Shown piece after piece: positions 22,162-31,560 of a stretch of DNA of 64,000 nucleotides (within the stretch, counting starts at the first letter, position 1; each line of letters starts with the position of its first letter). Both the position numbers and the translations under genes were made by a program. The stretch comes from Periplaneta americana (Eukaryota; Arthropoda; Insecta; Blattodea; Blattidae). The stretch covers positions 1,514,001 through 1,578,000 of the forward strand of contig NW_027185501.1 of assembly GCF_040183065.1 (NCBI RefSeq), in the 5' to 3' direction. The notes under the pieces are model-generated. The model had not been told where the DNA came from. It searched no databases and was given only the letters and a program-made list of their open reading frames with translations.

Positions 22162-22221
22162 GGCTCCCCTGCTGCGTGTCCTTGGTCCGCGACTGGCTGC
22201 ACAGGTGTCGCATCTTCGGTA

Positions 22222-22761
22222 TCATTGTTCCGTGTCGGTTCTCTGATGCAACCAGTAGAACCTCTGCCTTAACTTGTCCAATGTCTTGTTGGCACCCAGG
22301 TGGCCTCCAGTCACTCCAGGATGAGTCTCCTCCAGCACTTCCTTCACCTTCCTCCTGGACAGGACAAGTTGTTCTATGCGGGTCTCTCCATCAGCCGACT
22401 CCCAAATCCTCTTCAAGATACCGTCCTTGACAGTGGAGGATGCCCACTGGGCCCATATTGATCTCTGGCCGGACTCCACATCACGCAGTAGCTGTCCAAT
22501 GTTTGGGTTCTCCAGTTGCTCCCTCCTTACATCGGCGTTATCCCATCCTGGGCTCGGCTGGGCGACAATTGCTCGGACTGCGTGGGCGCCATCTCGCTCT
22601 TCTCCCTTCAAGCAGTGTTTGCAGCCATCCGGGCACGGGCGTCGTGATAGGGCATCAGCGTTGGAATGTTTCTTCCCTTGGCGGTGTTCAGAGGTGAAGT
22701 TGTACTCTTGCACACGTTGAACCCAACTGGCGGTCTGTCCCTCCAGATTCTTGAAGCCCAA
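22222..22761 (-). pseudogene. Gypsy RNase H end and integrase N-terminal region
   Basis: This segment runs in the same minus frame as its neighbours at 22,765 and 22,161, separated by in-frame stop codons. It holds the end of RNase H (YNFTSEHRQGKKHSNADALS), a linker, and the HHCC-type region before integrase (HPGVTGGHLGANKTLDKLRQ then RFYW). The Cys pair of the zinc site (C-D-T-C) lies just beyond the stop, at about 22,195-22,212. Confidence 0.9.
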
Positions 22762-22764
22762 TAG

Positions 22765-23367
22765 TCAGGTGAGTGCAGAATGGTCTGACCTCAGATGGAA
22801 TTCCTGGCCATACAAATACTTGTGGAAATGCTTCAGGGCTTCCACAATCGCAACAAGTTCTCTACATGAAACACGGTAGTTTCTCTCAGCTTTCGACAGT
22901 GTTCGGCTGAAGTAGGCAATCACCCTCTCTTGCCAATCCTGTTCCTGAGAAAGTACTCCGCCGATGCCTACATTGCTGGCGTCCGTGTCGAGCGTGAACT
23001 TCCTTGCAGGGATGGGGTATCCCAGTATAGGAGCAGTGCAGAGCGCCTCTTTCAGCGACTGGAAGGATGACTCCGCCTCGTCCGTCCATTGGAATTGTCG
23101 TTTCTCCTCCGTCAGCTGGGTTAGAGGCCTAGCGATGTTGGCGTACCCAGCGACGAACATTCTATAATAAGTGCAGAGGCCAAGAAAGCGGCGCAACTCC
23201 TGCTTGTCCCTCGATCTCGGCCATCCTCCGACGGCTTGTAGCTTCTCCGGGTCCGTGGCCACTCCGTTGGTCCCTACTACGAGCCCCAGGTAGCTGACCT
23301 TCTTCTGGAACAGATGACACTTCTTCGGGTTCAACTTCAGTCTGGCTTGTCGCAGTCTCTCGAACAA
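22765..23367 (-). pseudogene. Gypsy reverse transcriptase thumb and RNase H
   Basis: 201 codons. It begins in the RT connection region (RLKLNPKKCHLFQKKVSYLG), continues through LRRFLGLCTYYRMFV, and ends with RNase H: FTLDTDASNVGIGGVL (first Asp), RELVAIVEALKHF (Glu) and LRSDHSAL (third Asp). A stop follows directly after S-A-L-T. A one-base frame change near 23,340 separates it from the polymerase core. Confidence 0.93.
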
Positions 23368-23920
23368 TTTTCCTCAGGTTCAACAGCTGTTCGCCGAAAG
23401 TCTTGCCGACCACGATGATGTCATCAAGGTACAGCAAACAAGTGTGGTATGTGAGGCCTCTCATTTCGGACTCCATTAGTGTCTGGAATGTAGCCGGGGC
23501 TTTGCAGAGGCCGAACGGCATAACGGTGAACTGCCATAGTCCCTGGCCTGTAGAGAATGCCGTTTTCTCCTTGTCCTCCGGATGTAGCGCCACCTGCCAG
23601 TATCCTGACTTGAGATCCAACGTCGAGAACCACTCTGCTCCGGCCAGGGTGTCCAAGGTGTCGTCAATTTGTGGAAGGGGAAAGCAGTCCTTCTTGGTGA
23701 CGTCATTCAGTCTTCTGTAGTCCACGCAGAAACGCAGGTCCCCATGCTTTTTCTTCACCAACACCCCAGGTGATGACCAAGGGTTGTCGGATTCCTCGAT
23801 GACCCATCTTGTTTCCATGCCCTCCTGTTGGCTGTCAATCTCTTTCTGTTTAGCTAGAGGGACGCGTCGAGGAGGTTGTCTGTTTGGGCGAGAATTTCCG
23901 GTGTCGATGCGGTGCTGAAC
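23162..23920 (-). pseudogene. Gypsy reverse transcriptase palm and fingers
   Basis: Minus strand from 23,920: after a proline/arginine-rich lead comes WVIEESDNPWSSPGVLVKKK, then LRFCVDYRRLNDVT, FSTLDLKSGYWQVAL, MPFGLCKAPATFQTLM and the catalytic Y-L-D-D at 23,420-23,431. The true frame leaves at about 23,340; the ORF tail to 23,162 is out-of-frame sequence. The block is in the same frame as the protease ORF, separated by a stop at 23,921-23,923. Confidence 0.94.
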
Positions 23921-24787
23921 TTACTCCGTTCTCCCGTAGTCATTTTCAGATAGACTGAACACGTCCTGAAATTTTGTCAGTAGATCGTGGACTTGTCTTC
24001 TTTCTCTTTTGCTTAAATTCTCCGCCAATTCTCGAGCCAGCTCTTTCAGCGATGGGTCTAGATCTGGACGTGGTCGGTGACACAACTCGTTATCTGCTAG
24101 AGACGTCACAGACACCACCAGCTCGACCCTACCAAGTACAGTTCCACTAGGCACCTCCTTGTCCCGATTGGTGACGTTCAGGACCCTCACCGGTACCTCC
24201 TTCTGATTCGGGAGTAGGGATCTGGCCATATAAACCCCATCTATCGGAGTTGTTTGCGAATCGAGGAGCAGGTTTCTCTTAGGTTGTCCGTTCAGTTTTG
24301 CCGTCACCACCATCTCGCAGACTGCCAGGATTGTCACATGATTCTCCAAGGTGAGTCTGCTGGCCATGGGTTGGTCTTCGACGTCCCTCAGGAACACTTC
24401 ATCCTGACCAAAACGGAGGATACAGCGCCGGACGTCCACCGTTGCATCGAAGATCCGCATGGCGTCGAATCCCAGGATGACGTCTTCAGTGATGTTGGCG
24501 ACTAACACCCACATCTCCAATGTCAGATCCAGGAAGACCTCTTTTTGGATAGGCAGGTTCTCGCCTGAGGCAGTACGTAGCTCATACCGGCGCAGCGGCG
24601 TCCTCCCAGGTAGGCCACGCACGATTTCCGGTCTGGCGATAGTGAGCGACGCCCCGGTGTCTACCAGCACTCTGCATGGGCGGCCTCTTATCCATCCGTC
24701 AGCAATCAGCCCATCGTCCCATCTTCTGTTAACCGTCTTCAAGATCAGCCGAGGGGATGGTGATGACGGTGACGACGTGCCCCTCAT
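23921..24787 (-). pseudogene. Gypsy protease and linker to RT
   Basis: 288 codons. The aspartic protease active site is V-D-T-G-A-S (D-T-G-A codons at 24,650-24,661), followed by NITEDVILGFDAMRIFDATV, the usual I-L-G-x-D flap-side motif. After it comes a variable linker and LLTKFQDVFSLSENDYGRTE, the segment that normally leads into the RT. It ends at TAA 23,921-23,923. The protease domain has no visible break. Confidence 0.9.
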
Positions 24788-24802
24788 CGCATCGGCCCCT
24801 TT

Positions 24803-26100
24803 TAGTTTTCCTGTTTGTGACCAGATCGGTCACAGTCCCTCCTCAGGTGTCCAGGTTCGCCGCAGGACCAGCAGGTGGGCACTCCTCGTCTTCGTCGCTC
24901 GGGTGACTTCGGTTGATGCTCCTCGGCGTCGGCCGCCGCCACACTCCTAATCCGGTGCGACGTCGAGACGTTCGCCGTCTACTTTGCTCCCTCCATCCTG
25001 AGGGCCGCCGTCAGACCTGCATTGATGGTGCGATGCTCTGCCAAGAGTAGCTGTTGTCTTATATCCGGGTCTCGAACTCCGCTGCCGAAGTGTAGGCCGC
25101 CTCTCCAGCGATGAAGTCAGTAGGTAGGCCCCTGAGGGCCTTATGGGCCAGTTGTTCCACTGCCATTGCAAATTCTTGCAGGGACTCGCCTGACTGTTGG
25201 ACCCTCATTTTCAGTTGGGTCCTGAATGCTGCCGCAAGTTGATGGTCACCATAACGTCCCTCCAAGGCCGCCATTATCTCAACGGCTGTCCCATCTTCTG
25301 GAACGCTGTGAAGAATCTCCGACGCCTTTCCCTGAAGCGCGGCCAGCAGCTGAGTAGTTTTCTCTGCTGGCGTCCACCCATTGTGCTCTGCGATGGCCTC
25401 GAACTGGCGACGGAATATCGCCCAAGACGTCGTTCCGTCGAACTTCGGCGTCTTGACTTTGTGATGTCTGGTTGAAGGCGATGATTCCGCAGGACCACTA
25501 TGTGGAGTCCTCAACTCTGTGGCCGCTTCTTGCATGGCACGTCGAACCTCCTCGGCAACTATCTGTTTATGTTCTCTAGCCTGGCGATCCACCAACGGAA
25601 GGATGTGCTTGTTTTCTACAGCATGTTTGTCCATTAACGCGAGTATGTGCTTGTTTTCCTCAGCGTGTTTGTCCATCACCTCACTCGTCTGCTCTTGACG
25701 ACGCTCGTGATCGCGGATTTTGCCGTCGAAATGGTCTACATCCTGTCTCAACTCGACTACTGTCTCGTTTATAGTTGTAAAATTCTGGTTTAGTTTATCC
25801 AAATCGGCGCTAAGTTCGTATTTCACGATGGCGACAATTTCATCTACGTGGGCCGAAACGCTTTCAATTTGCGTAGTGACGTCATCTTTCACTCCGCTTA
25901 TGTCGCCTTTCACTCCGCTTGTCGCCTTTCACTTCACTTATATCGTTCTTAACCTCACTGATGTGCTTGTTCATGTCTTTCATGTCGTCTTTCATTTCTG
26001 CTTTCACGTCACTTATGTCGCTTTTCTCCTCACTGATGTGTTTGTTCATTTCTGCTTTCATTTCCGTGATGGCTTGCAGGATCTGCTGTAGGTTCTCCAT
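24803..26100 (-). pseudogene. Gypsy gag, frameshifted
   Basis: Starts at ATG 26,098-26,100 just inside the primer-binding site. The N-terminus is a long coiled coil of repeated K-H-I-S-E-V-K-N-D-I-S-type heptads. A 2-nt loss near 25,920 shifts the frame to a 284-codon segment (25,059-25,913) containing the capsid region: FDGTTSWAIFRRQFEAIAEH, AALQGKASEIL and LQEFAMAVEQLAHKAL. Another frame change near 25,090 leads to GVRDPDIRQQLLLAEH. The end has one CCHC zinc knuckle (C-W-S-C-G-E-P-G-H-L-R-R-D-C, 24,832-24,873). The role is RNA packaging; this copy is broken. Confidence 0.88.
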
Positions 26101-26129
26101 TGTCGGTAATATCCCGATTCTGACACCAG

Positions 26130-26769
26130 TGTAAATTTTTAATACTGAACAACAAGGTACTGAATTTTAACTAATGTTCACAAAGCACTATTTACAAATC
26201 AGAACTGTCAGTTCTCAGTTTACAGTTCTTCTAGCTCAGTCACTCGAGTTCACAGTATCTCGAACCACAGACTTTCAGAGACAGTCCACTGTACTCGAAC
26301 TCAGGTCCCTCCAACTGCGGTCCACTGCACTCGAACTCAGGTCCCTCCAACTGCGGTCCACTGCACTCGAACTCAGGCCTTCGAATGCTGACACAGTTGC
26401 GGACGCACACTCAAGTCGAACTCCGGTACACAAGACTGTCTAGCTTGCTCTGTTCACTGACTGCAACAACACTGGCTTACTGACTGAATGGCTCCTCTCG
26501 AAGGCTGGTTTCTTTTTATTTGCTAGGCAACACTTCGCGAACCTTCGATCTCTGGTCGTTTCCGTCACTCGATGATTCGGCTTCCAGACTAATCTGTCAC
26601 GCTGCTGCTCCCCTCTCTACCCTCCCGCGGTCGCTCTTTCCCCTTTCTCCCCTCTGCTCCCTAAGCCACAGCACATGCCACGGAAGCAGATGCGCGCGCA
26701 ACCTCCGCGCCGGCCGGCCATGCACTTCCTTCTGGTGGTCGTGAGTTCGAATCTCACGTCGCTGTCACA
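26130..26769 (-). repeat. 5' LTR of the Gypsy element (640 bp)
   Basis: Matches 20,628-21,267 over the full 640 bp with about 16 substitutions and no visible indel. The promoter would drive transcription leftward. Confidence 0.96.
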
Positions 26770-26773
26770 ATAT

Positions 26774-27850
26774 AAAGGTTGCTGAACAGCCTCTTGTCTT
26801 TACAATCCACACTTATTTTCTTCAGGATGTCCATCAGTTCATTCCAATCCACGCTATCAAACGCCTTTTCTAAGTCCACAAATATTATAAAGGCCTACAC
26901 TTTTTTATTATTCTCTAGGTATCTTTGAATCTTTCGTCGATTTTTTGTAGTAATCCAATTGCATCCCTTGTACCTTTTCCTTTTCTGAAGCCAAACTGCT
27001 CTTCTTCCAACTGTCCTTCCATTTTAGAATATAAATGTCGATTCAGTATTCACACGAGAATCTTCACCGAGTGTGATATCCGGCTGATGGTCCTGAACTC
27101 CTTACATTTCTTGGCATTATTTTTCTTCGGTATTGGCAGCAACACTGTCTCCGTAAAATCTTCAGGCCATTTGTATTTCTGATATATTCCGTTGCATAAG
27201 GATAGAATTTGCTTATTGTCTTCACCCAAGCATTCCACTAATTCAATGGGGATTCCATCAACTCCTGCTGCTTTCCCATTTTTTCATTTCCTTAAGCGCT
27301 AGTTCAACTTATTCCGTTAAAATAGAAAATCCTTTTTCGTCTTCTGATACGGTTGCTTCGTCTTCTATGACTAACTTAGCTGGACGATTCCACGTCTCAT
27401 ATAACTCTTCTACATATTTCGTCCATGTGTTCAGTATTCCTTGTTTGTCTGTTATTTCATTTCGTATTTCGTCTTCTATCAACTCCATGGTTTTTCTGTT
27501 ATTTATGAAATCCAAACATTTAACTTCGCGGTACATTAAATCATATCTTCCTTTTGTCTCTAGATACTTCTTTACCTTTCTCTTTCGTCCAATTTTCCTC
27601 GGCTTTATCAGTTTCTCTTCTTAGTTCGTTGTTTAGTTTCCTGTAGTTTATTCTACCTTCTGCCGTGTTTTTTCATTTTCTTCTTTCCTCCATCTTCTCC
27701 ATCATTCTCCCTGTGACTCGTTCTCACTCCTTCTCTGTATCCTGTTGTTTCTTCTGCTGTTGTCTGTATACAGCTTGTAGATGAGTCCAGTACTCATCAT
27801 TACTATTCTCAGGTGTGGATTCTAATGTAGCTGCTTTCTCTTGAAAATTA
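26774..27850 (-). pseudogene. LINE reverse transcriptase, N-terminal part (continues at 20,627)
   Basis: On the minus strand, from 27,850 to 26,774, frames give EKAATLESTPENSNDEYWTH, INYRKLNNELRRETDKAEEN, then LIEDEIRNEITDKQGILNTW (27,309-27,536). After that come GGIPIELVECLGEDNKQILS, KYKWPEDFTETVLLPIPKKN and a K-E-F-R-T-I-S block, then LEEEQFGFRKGKGTRDAIGL. This is the fingers and palm entry of the same LINE whose catalytic block is at about 20,440. Several stops and frame changes are present (for example at 27,309 and 27,050). No endonuclease domain was seen, so the copy is 5'-truncated. Confidence 0.83.
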
Positions 27851-28600
27851 AAACCTAAATTAGGCTATTTATGGTAGTGTGCAGAAAAGAAACACTACCG
27901 TGGAAAATTCCGCATCTCGTATCGAAATTTGCATTTTGTGTAATACAATATAAATACACAAGCTGCCGGAACAATTACGAAAACATTAGCCACGACAGAA
28001 CACCAATACCTGCTGCAACGCAAACAAAACAGCTGCTACCACGTGTTCGCTGTGAAATAGTCGGCAGCGCCGACATGTTGGCTGGTTTGAGCGGTTGCCA
28101 TGATGATGCCTTGAAGCCGCTGAACTGTCGATAGGCCCTACCTTTCTAGTTTTGTATACATCTGGCTAACAAAAGAAGCACTATAAAAATAGTTGAAGTA
28201 GGGTGCCGGTAATAAAATTAGTTTTGTTTCGTTGTACGTCTCATCGTGCACACTGCCTCTTTTCTGGGACTTACAAAGTATGAGCATCTGTGCGACAAAA
28301 CTTTTTTCTAAGACTCTTTAAAGTGAATCTGAACGTTCAAATGAGAGTGAGCCGGAGCTCGTCATGTAGTACCACAGGAGCTGCCTTTCCCAAAAAGACA
28401 AATCACCTAAAAGATCGGCAGATCATGTTGCAAAAAACGGAGGTACGCACAACCATTAAGTCTGCCGGGTAAGAAATGAGGTTGAATATGTACGAGACAC
28501 ATTCAGCTGGTGACCACAGTAATGAATGATACATCTCGGAGACGGTTGGTTTCCGGGCCTATGTTTATCAGAGGTTTTTGCCATGTTTTATTGTCTTCTT
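27851..28600. other. Spacer without recognised gene
   Basis: I see no coding region that I can support. The stretch 28,060-28,140 is GC-richer than its surroundings but holds no motif I recognise. Confidence 0.4.
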
Positions 28601-28932
28601 CCGCGCCGTGGCGTCGTGGTCTAAGGCATCCTGCCTAAGACTCGCGTTACGAAATGCGCGCTGGCTCGAGTCCTCATGGGAGAAGAAATTTTCTCACGAA
28701 ATTTCGGCCAGTGTATGGGACCGGTGCCCACCCAGCATCGTGATGGGCTTTGTGCCAATATAGGTAGCGAAATCCAGTTACACAAACCAGCTATAACGGC
28801 TGGGGGTGTTCGTGCTAACCACACGATATCTTCATTCTGGTTGGATGATCGTCCACCTCTGCTTGGGCATGTGGGCGTGAGGCCAGCAGCCGGCTGGTCG
28901 GTCTTGGAGCTTCGTGGGCTGTAGCGCCAAGG

Positions 28933-28934
<2 letters not shown>
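28601..28934 (+). mobile_element. tRNA-derived SINE, full length
   Basis: A-box-like GTGGTCTAAGGC (28,617-28,628) and B-box-like GGCTCGAGTCC (28,663-28,673) give a tRNA-Leu-like head. A body of about 260 bp follows and ends in GGGCTGTAGCGCCAAGG before an (ATT)n tail. The promoter pair is internal and would recruit RNA polymerase III. It has no ORF and depends on a LINE. Confidence 0.8.
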
Positions 28935-28995
<61 letters not shown>

Positions 28996-28996
28996 G
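28935..28996 (+). repeat. (ATT)n tail of the SINE
   Basis: About 20 copies of ATT follow the SINE body directly. Confidence 0.95.
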
Positions 28997-29172
28997 TTAT
29001 TATCATTACTGTGTATATATTATTTTCTACGATCTGAATTTGCAAACTAATATTTTGTCGTTCTAAATTATTCGTTTCGAATTAATAATAATTGTAAACA
29101 AAATATGGTTATATTTCGGAATATGTATGGTAAGACTTTCCTGTGTTAAATTTCAACGTACCTCGTTTACAT

Positions 29173-29201
29173 GTTTCGACCTATTTATGGGTCATCTTCA
29201 G
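29173..29201 (-). ncRNA. Hammerhead-ribozyme-like core, left arm
   Basis: On the minus strand: CTGAAGA, then a stem GACC / GGTC around CATAAATA, then GAAAC. This fits the CUGANGA - stem II - GAAA core. Stem III and the cleavage triplet are not clear from sequence alone. Confidence 0.5.
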
Positions 29202-29575
29202 AACTGGTCGTTGAGGTCTTGGCGCCACTTGTTCTGTTTCCTGTGAGGGTGTGTTCCTGTGGTATAGTGTAGAGTCAAAGAGTGTGTGCGTTTTGAAGTT
29301 CATTTGTGTGTTGAGAATTTCGTTGGGGTGTGTTTTTGTGTGTCTGTATATTTCATATTGTTCTAATGTGTTTAGTTTCTGGCTTTTTGGTTGGATGTCT
29401 CTGTGTTGATGTCTCTATGGGTGTGGTTAGCATTTGTGACGTGTTCTGAATATGTGGAGGTATTTTGTAATTTTGTTACGACTGTGATGTGTTCTTTGTA
29501 ACGTGTTTGAAACGATCTGCCTGTCTGTCCTATGTAGAAGTTGTTACATTTGAGTTTGTATACGCCTGTGTGGTT
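29180..29575 (-). pseudogene. Penelope GIY-YIG endonuclease domain
   Basis: The minus strand reads GVYKLKCNNFYIGQTGRS, then FQTRYKEHI, YSEHVTNANHTH and, after a frame change at about 29,373, LNTLEQYEIYRHTKTHPNEI. G-V-Y and Y-I-G are the paired motifs of the GIY-YIG nuclease fold, with the Arg of R-S-F-x-x-R-Y and the H-x-x-x-x-N region in place. In intact elements this domain follows the reverse transcriptase and nicks the target. Here there is no RT upstream and a stop at 29,372 interrupts the frame, so it is a 3' remnant. Confidence 0.82.
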
Positions 29576-29600
29576 GCGCCAAGACCAACAACGACCAGTT

Positions 29601-29629
29601 CTGAAGATGACCCATAAATAGATCGAAAC
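29601..29629 (+). ncRNA. Hammerhead-ribozyme-like core, right arm
   Basis: CTGAAGA (29,601-29,607) and GAAAC (29,625-29,629) around a stem GACC / GATC with one mismatch. It is the inverted copy of the left core. Confidence 0.4.
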
Positions 29630-29689
29630 ATGTAAACGAGGTACGTTGAAATTTAGCACAGGAAAGTTTTACCATACATATTCCGAAGT

Positions 29690-30700
29690 GATACAGTGTT
29701 AAAAGTTGTATAATCAAGATGTATATGGTTATAGTTTTTTTTTTTAACTACGCCCTATAATGTCTTTATAATCTTCGGAATCGGAATCGTAGACAGCGCA
29801 TGCGTTGAACTGCAAATTTCTCGTCTCCATGGCGGTGCTGACTGCGCGGTTTAGCGCTGCATTTTTTACCGTAAGGATTTACCATATAGCTGCCGCATAA
29901 GACGTTTTCACATCAAGAATGTATATTGAGATTTTCACGAAAATGTTTTACGCATTACTTTTAGTATGCGGTCTATCTGTTTGTGTAGGCCTGTAACAAT
30001 TTCTTGTTCATATTGTTCATATTCAGTACTTACTGTATATAAAATCAATTCCTTTGGAATGGTACTTATGAAATATAACAATTTTCACATAAATGAAAAA
30101 TAATGGTTCCTTATTTGAAACAATAATACTGAAGTTTTGAACGACAGCCCATGTATGTATCAGGCCTATAGTAAAGAACTTCAAGAGATACTTACAGCTT
30201 TGGAGTTCATGGTGATAAGTATAACAGGGAAAATGCTGCAGATAAGTGACAAACGAAAACGAAATTAAGCATTTATATACAGCTGCATTTCTCTTTCTCG
30301 CTTGGCAGTGTTGAGGGCCGGCGAGGCAGTGGCCTTGAATTACAATGAAGGAAACCTGGCTGTGTTCGTATTCCATACGATCGCTATATTAATCTCGCTT
30401 TAGTGAAATCTCAGTGAAAGCTCCGATCATATCAACATAACCTACTGAGTTCTTTTTTTTTTATCCACGACTTAATCTAATGCTAACTTTTACTTATTCA
30501 TAACTATTCACTAGTGTTGAAAGTTACACAATTACGGTACATTTACAGTATCAAATCATTGGTCATGTCATTGGCCTGGAAAAATCAGAACATGCAAGCG
30601 TCTCACCCTTATCTGATGGGGACGAAGGGCCATGACTCTGAAAACCGAAACTGTCCTGACTAAATTGGGATATCTGGTTACCTTGATTTATCACTCCTCA
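29690..30700. other. Spacer; no gene supported
   Basis: One 117-codon minus frame (30,023-30,376) has no domain I recognise and atypical composition (many Phe, Ile, His), so I treat it as chance or old repeat sequence. The rest is AT-rich. Confidence 0.4.
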
Positions 30701-30900
30701 ACAGTCCACCAGCACATCTGACCGTGAAATGAGTCCGGGTTCAAATCCTGGTTGGGGCTTTTCCGAGGTTTTCCCTCAACCAATTGAAGCAGAACTGCTG
30801 GATAACTTTCGGCATTGGACCTCGGACTCATTTACCATCATTAGTAAACAGATCATCATCCACACCATAGCCTGGGTTAAATTCACAGTGTGGCATGCTG
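30700..30900 (+). mobile_element. tRNA-derived SINE fragment
   Basis: B-box-like GGGTTCAAATCC (30,737-30,748) is followed by TTTTCCGAGGTTTTCCCTCA, a body signature I recall from cockroach and termite SINEs. The A-box half is weak. Confidence 0.65.
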
Positions 30901-31560
30901 TACTTGTACAAGAGTGCGGCCATTCAGCTACGAGTATCATTCACAGAATAGGAGTGGTAAGCTTCAGGCTGCAGTGTAAGTCTTTGGGTCCCTTTTCCGT
31001 GAAAAGAAAAAAAATCACCCCTCAACTATAGGGAAGACCAAGTAACTTGATACCCTAAGGGTGAAACCTAACCATTTTTCCCCCATTACTACAAATGCTA
31101 GTGGATTATGGTGATTTTCTAGTTTGAAGGTTGAATTTTCTTTTGCCAACTTCGTTTCGAATTTCGATACTGACAAATACTATAAATGGTAGTGATTTTG
31201 TAACTGGTATGTTGGCAGCTGAGGCAAATATCGACAATATTTGCCGGTACTGGAGTTCCATGAAATTAAAATTGTACTAGATTTCTCAGCCGGTTACTGG
31301 AAGATAGTGAAATTCGAACTTATTAATAATTAATTAATTAATATTAGTATTAATATTAATACATAATAGTTATTTTATGTGTTGCGTTGTGCTTATAATT
31401 CAAGAATAGTCAGATAAGTACGAATAAATATAATATACTTGGGCGTGATAATGCACGTGGGTAATCGATAGAAACATTATTTCACATTTTAATTAATTTC
31501 TTTCGTGTTTAGATTTTTATTACTATGTCAAAAAAATGAAATAGTGTTCCAAGGAAGAAA
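30901..31560. other. AT-rich spacer
   Basis: No coding signal. A low-complexity TTAATTAATTAATATTAGTA stretch lies at about 31,322-31,362. Confidence 0.45.

Larger units (their letters stand above)
20628..26769 (-). mobile_element. Full-length Gypsy (Ty3-like) LTR retrotransposon, 6.14 kb
   Basis: Two 640-bp LTRs (TG...CA) bound a minus-strand interior with the order gag, protease, reverse transcriptase, RNase H, integrase. The primer-binding site follows the 5' LTR on the minus strand (TGGTGTCAGAATCGGGA, complement of 26,113-26,129). The polypurine tract AAGGAGGGAGCAA precedes the 3' LTR (complement of 21,268-21,280). The flanking duplication is ATAT. No envelope gene is present. The coding part has several stops and frameshifts, so it cannot move by itself, but the LTRs differ at only about 16 of 640 positions by eye. 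It is a young insertion. Confidence 0.97.
29115..29687 (-). mobile_element. Penelope-like element fragment with inverted terminal repeats
   Basis: An inverted repeat of about 113 bp (29,115-29,227 and 29,575-29,687) encloses a minus-strand GIY-YIG ORF. Both repeat arms contain hammerhead-like cores. Penelope-like elements are known for terminal repeats in direct or inverted orientation, for hammerhead motifs in them, and for a GIY-YIG endonuclease after the RT. All three features are present. The reverse transcriptase part is missing. Confidence 0.8.

Noticed and set aside
21173..23720. Plus-strand frames of 60-172 codons across the Gypsy element
   Set aside because: They are shadows of the pol gene, which is clearly on the minus strand.
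20628..26769. Endogenous retrovirus with envelope
   Set aside because: After integrase the frame runs into the 3' LTR; there is no room for or trace of an envelope gene.
30023..30376. 117-codon minus frame as a gene
   Set aside because: No motif recognised and composition unlike a conserved protein. I cannot exclude an exon or a repeat-derived ORF.
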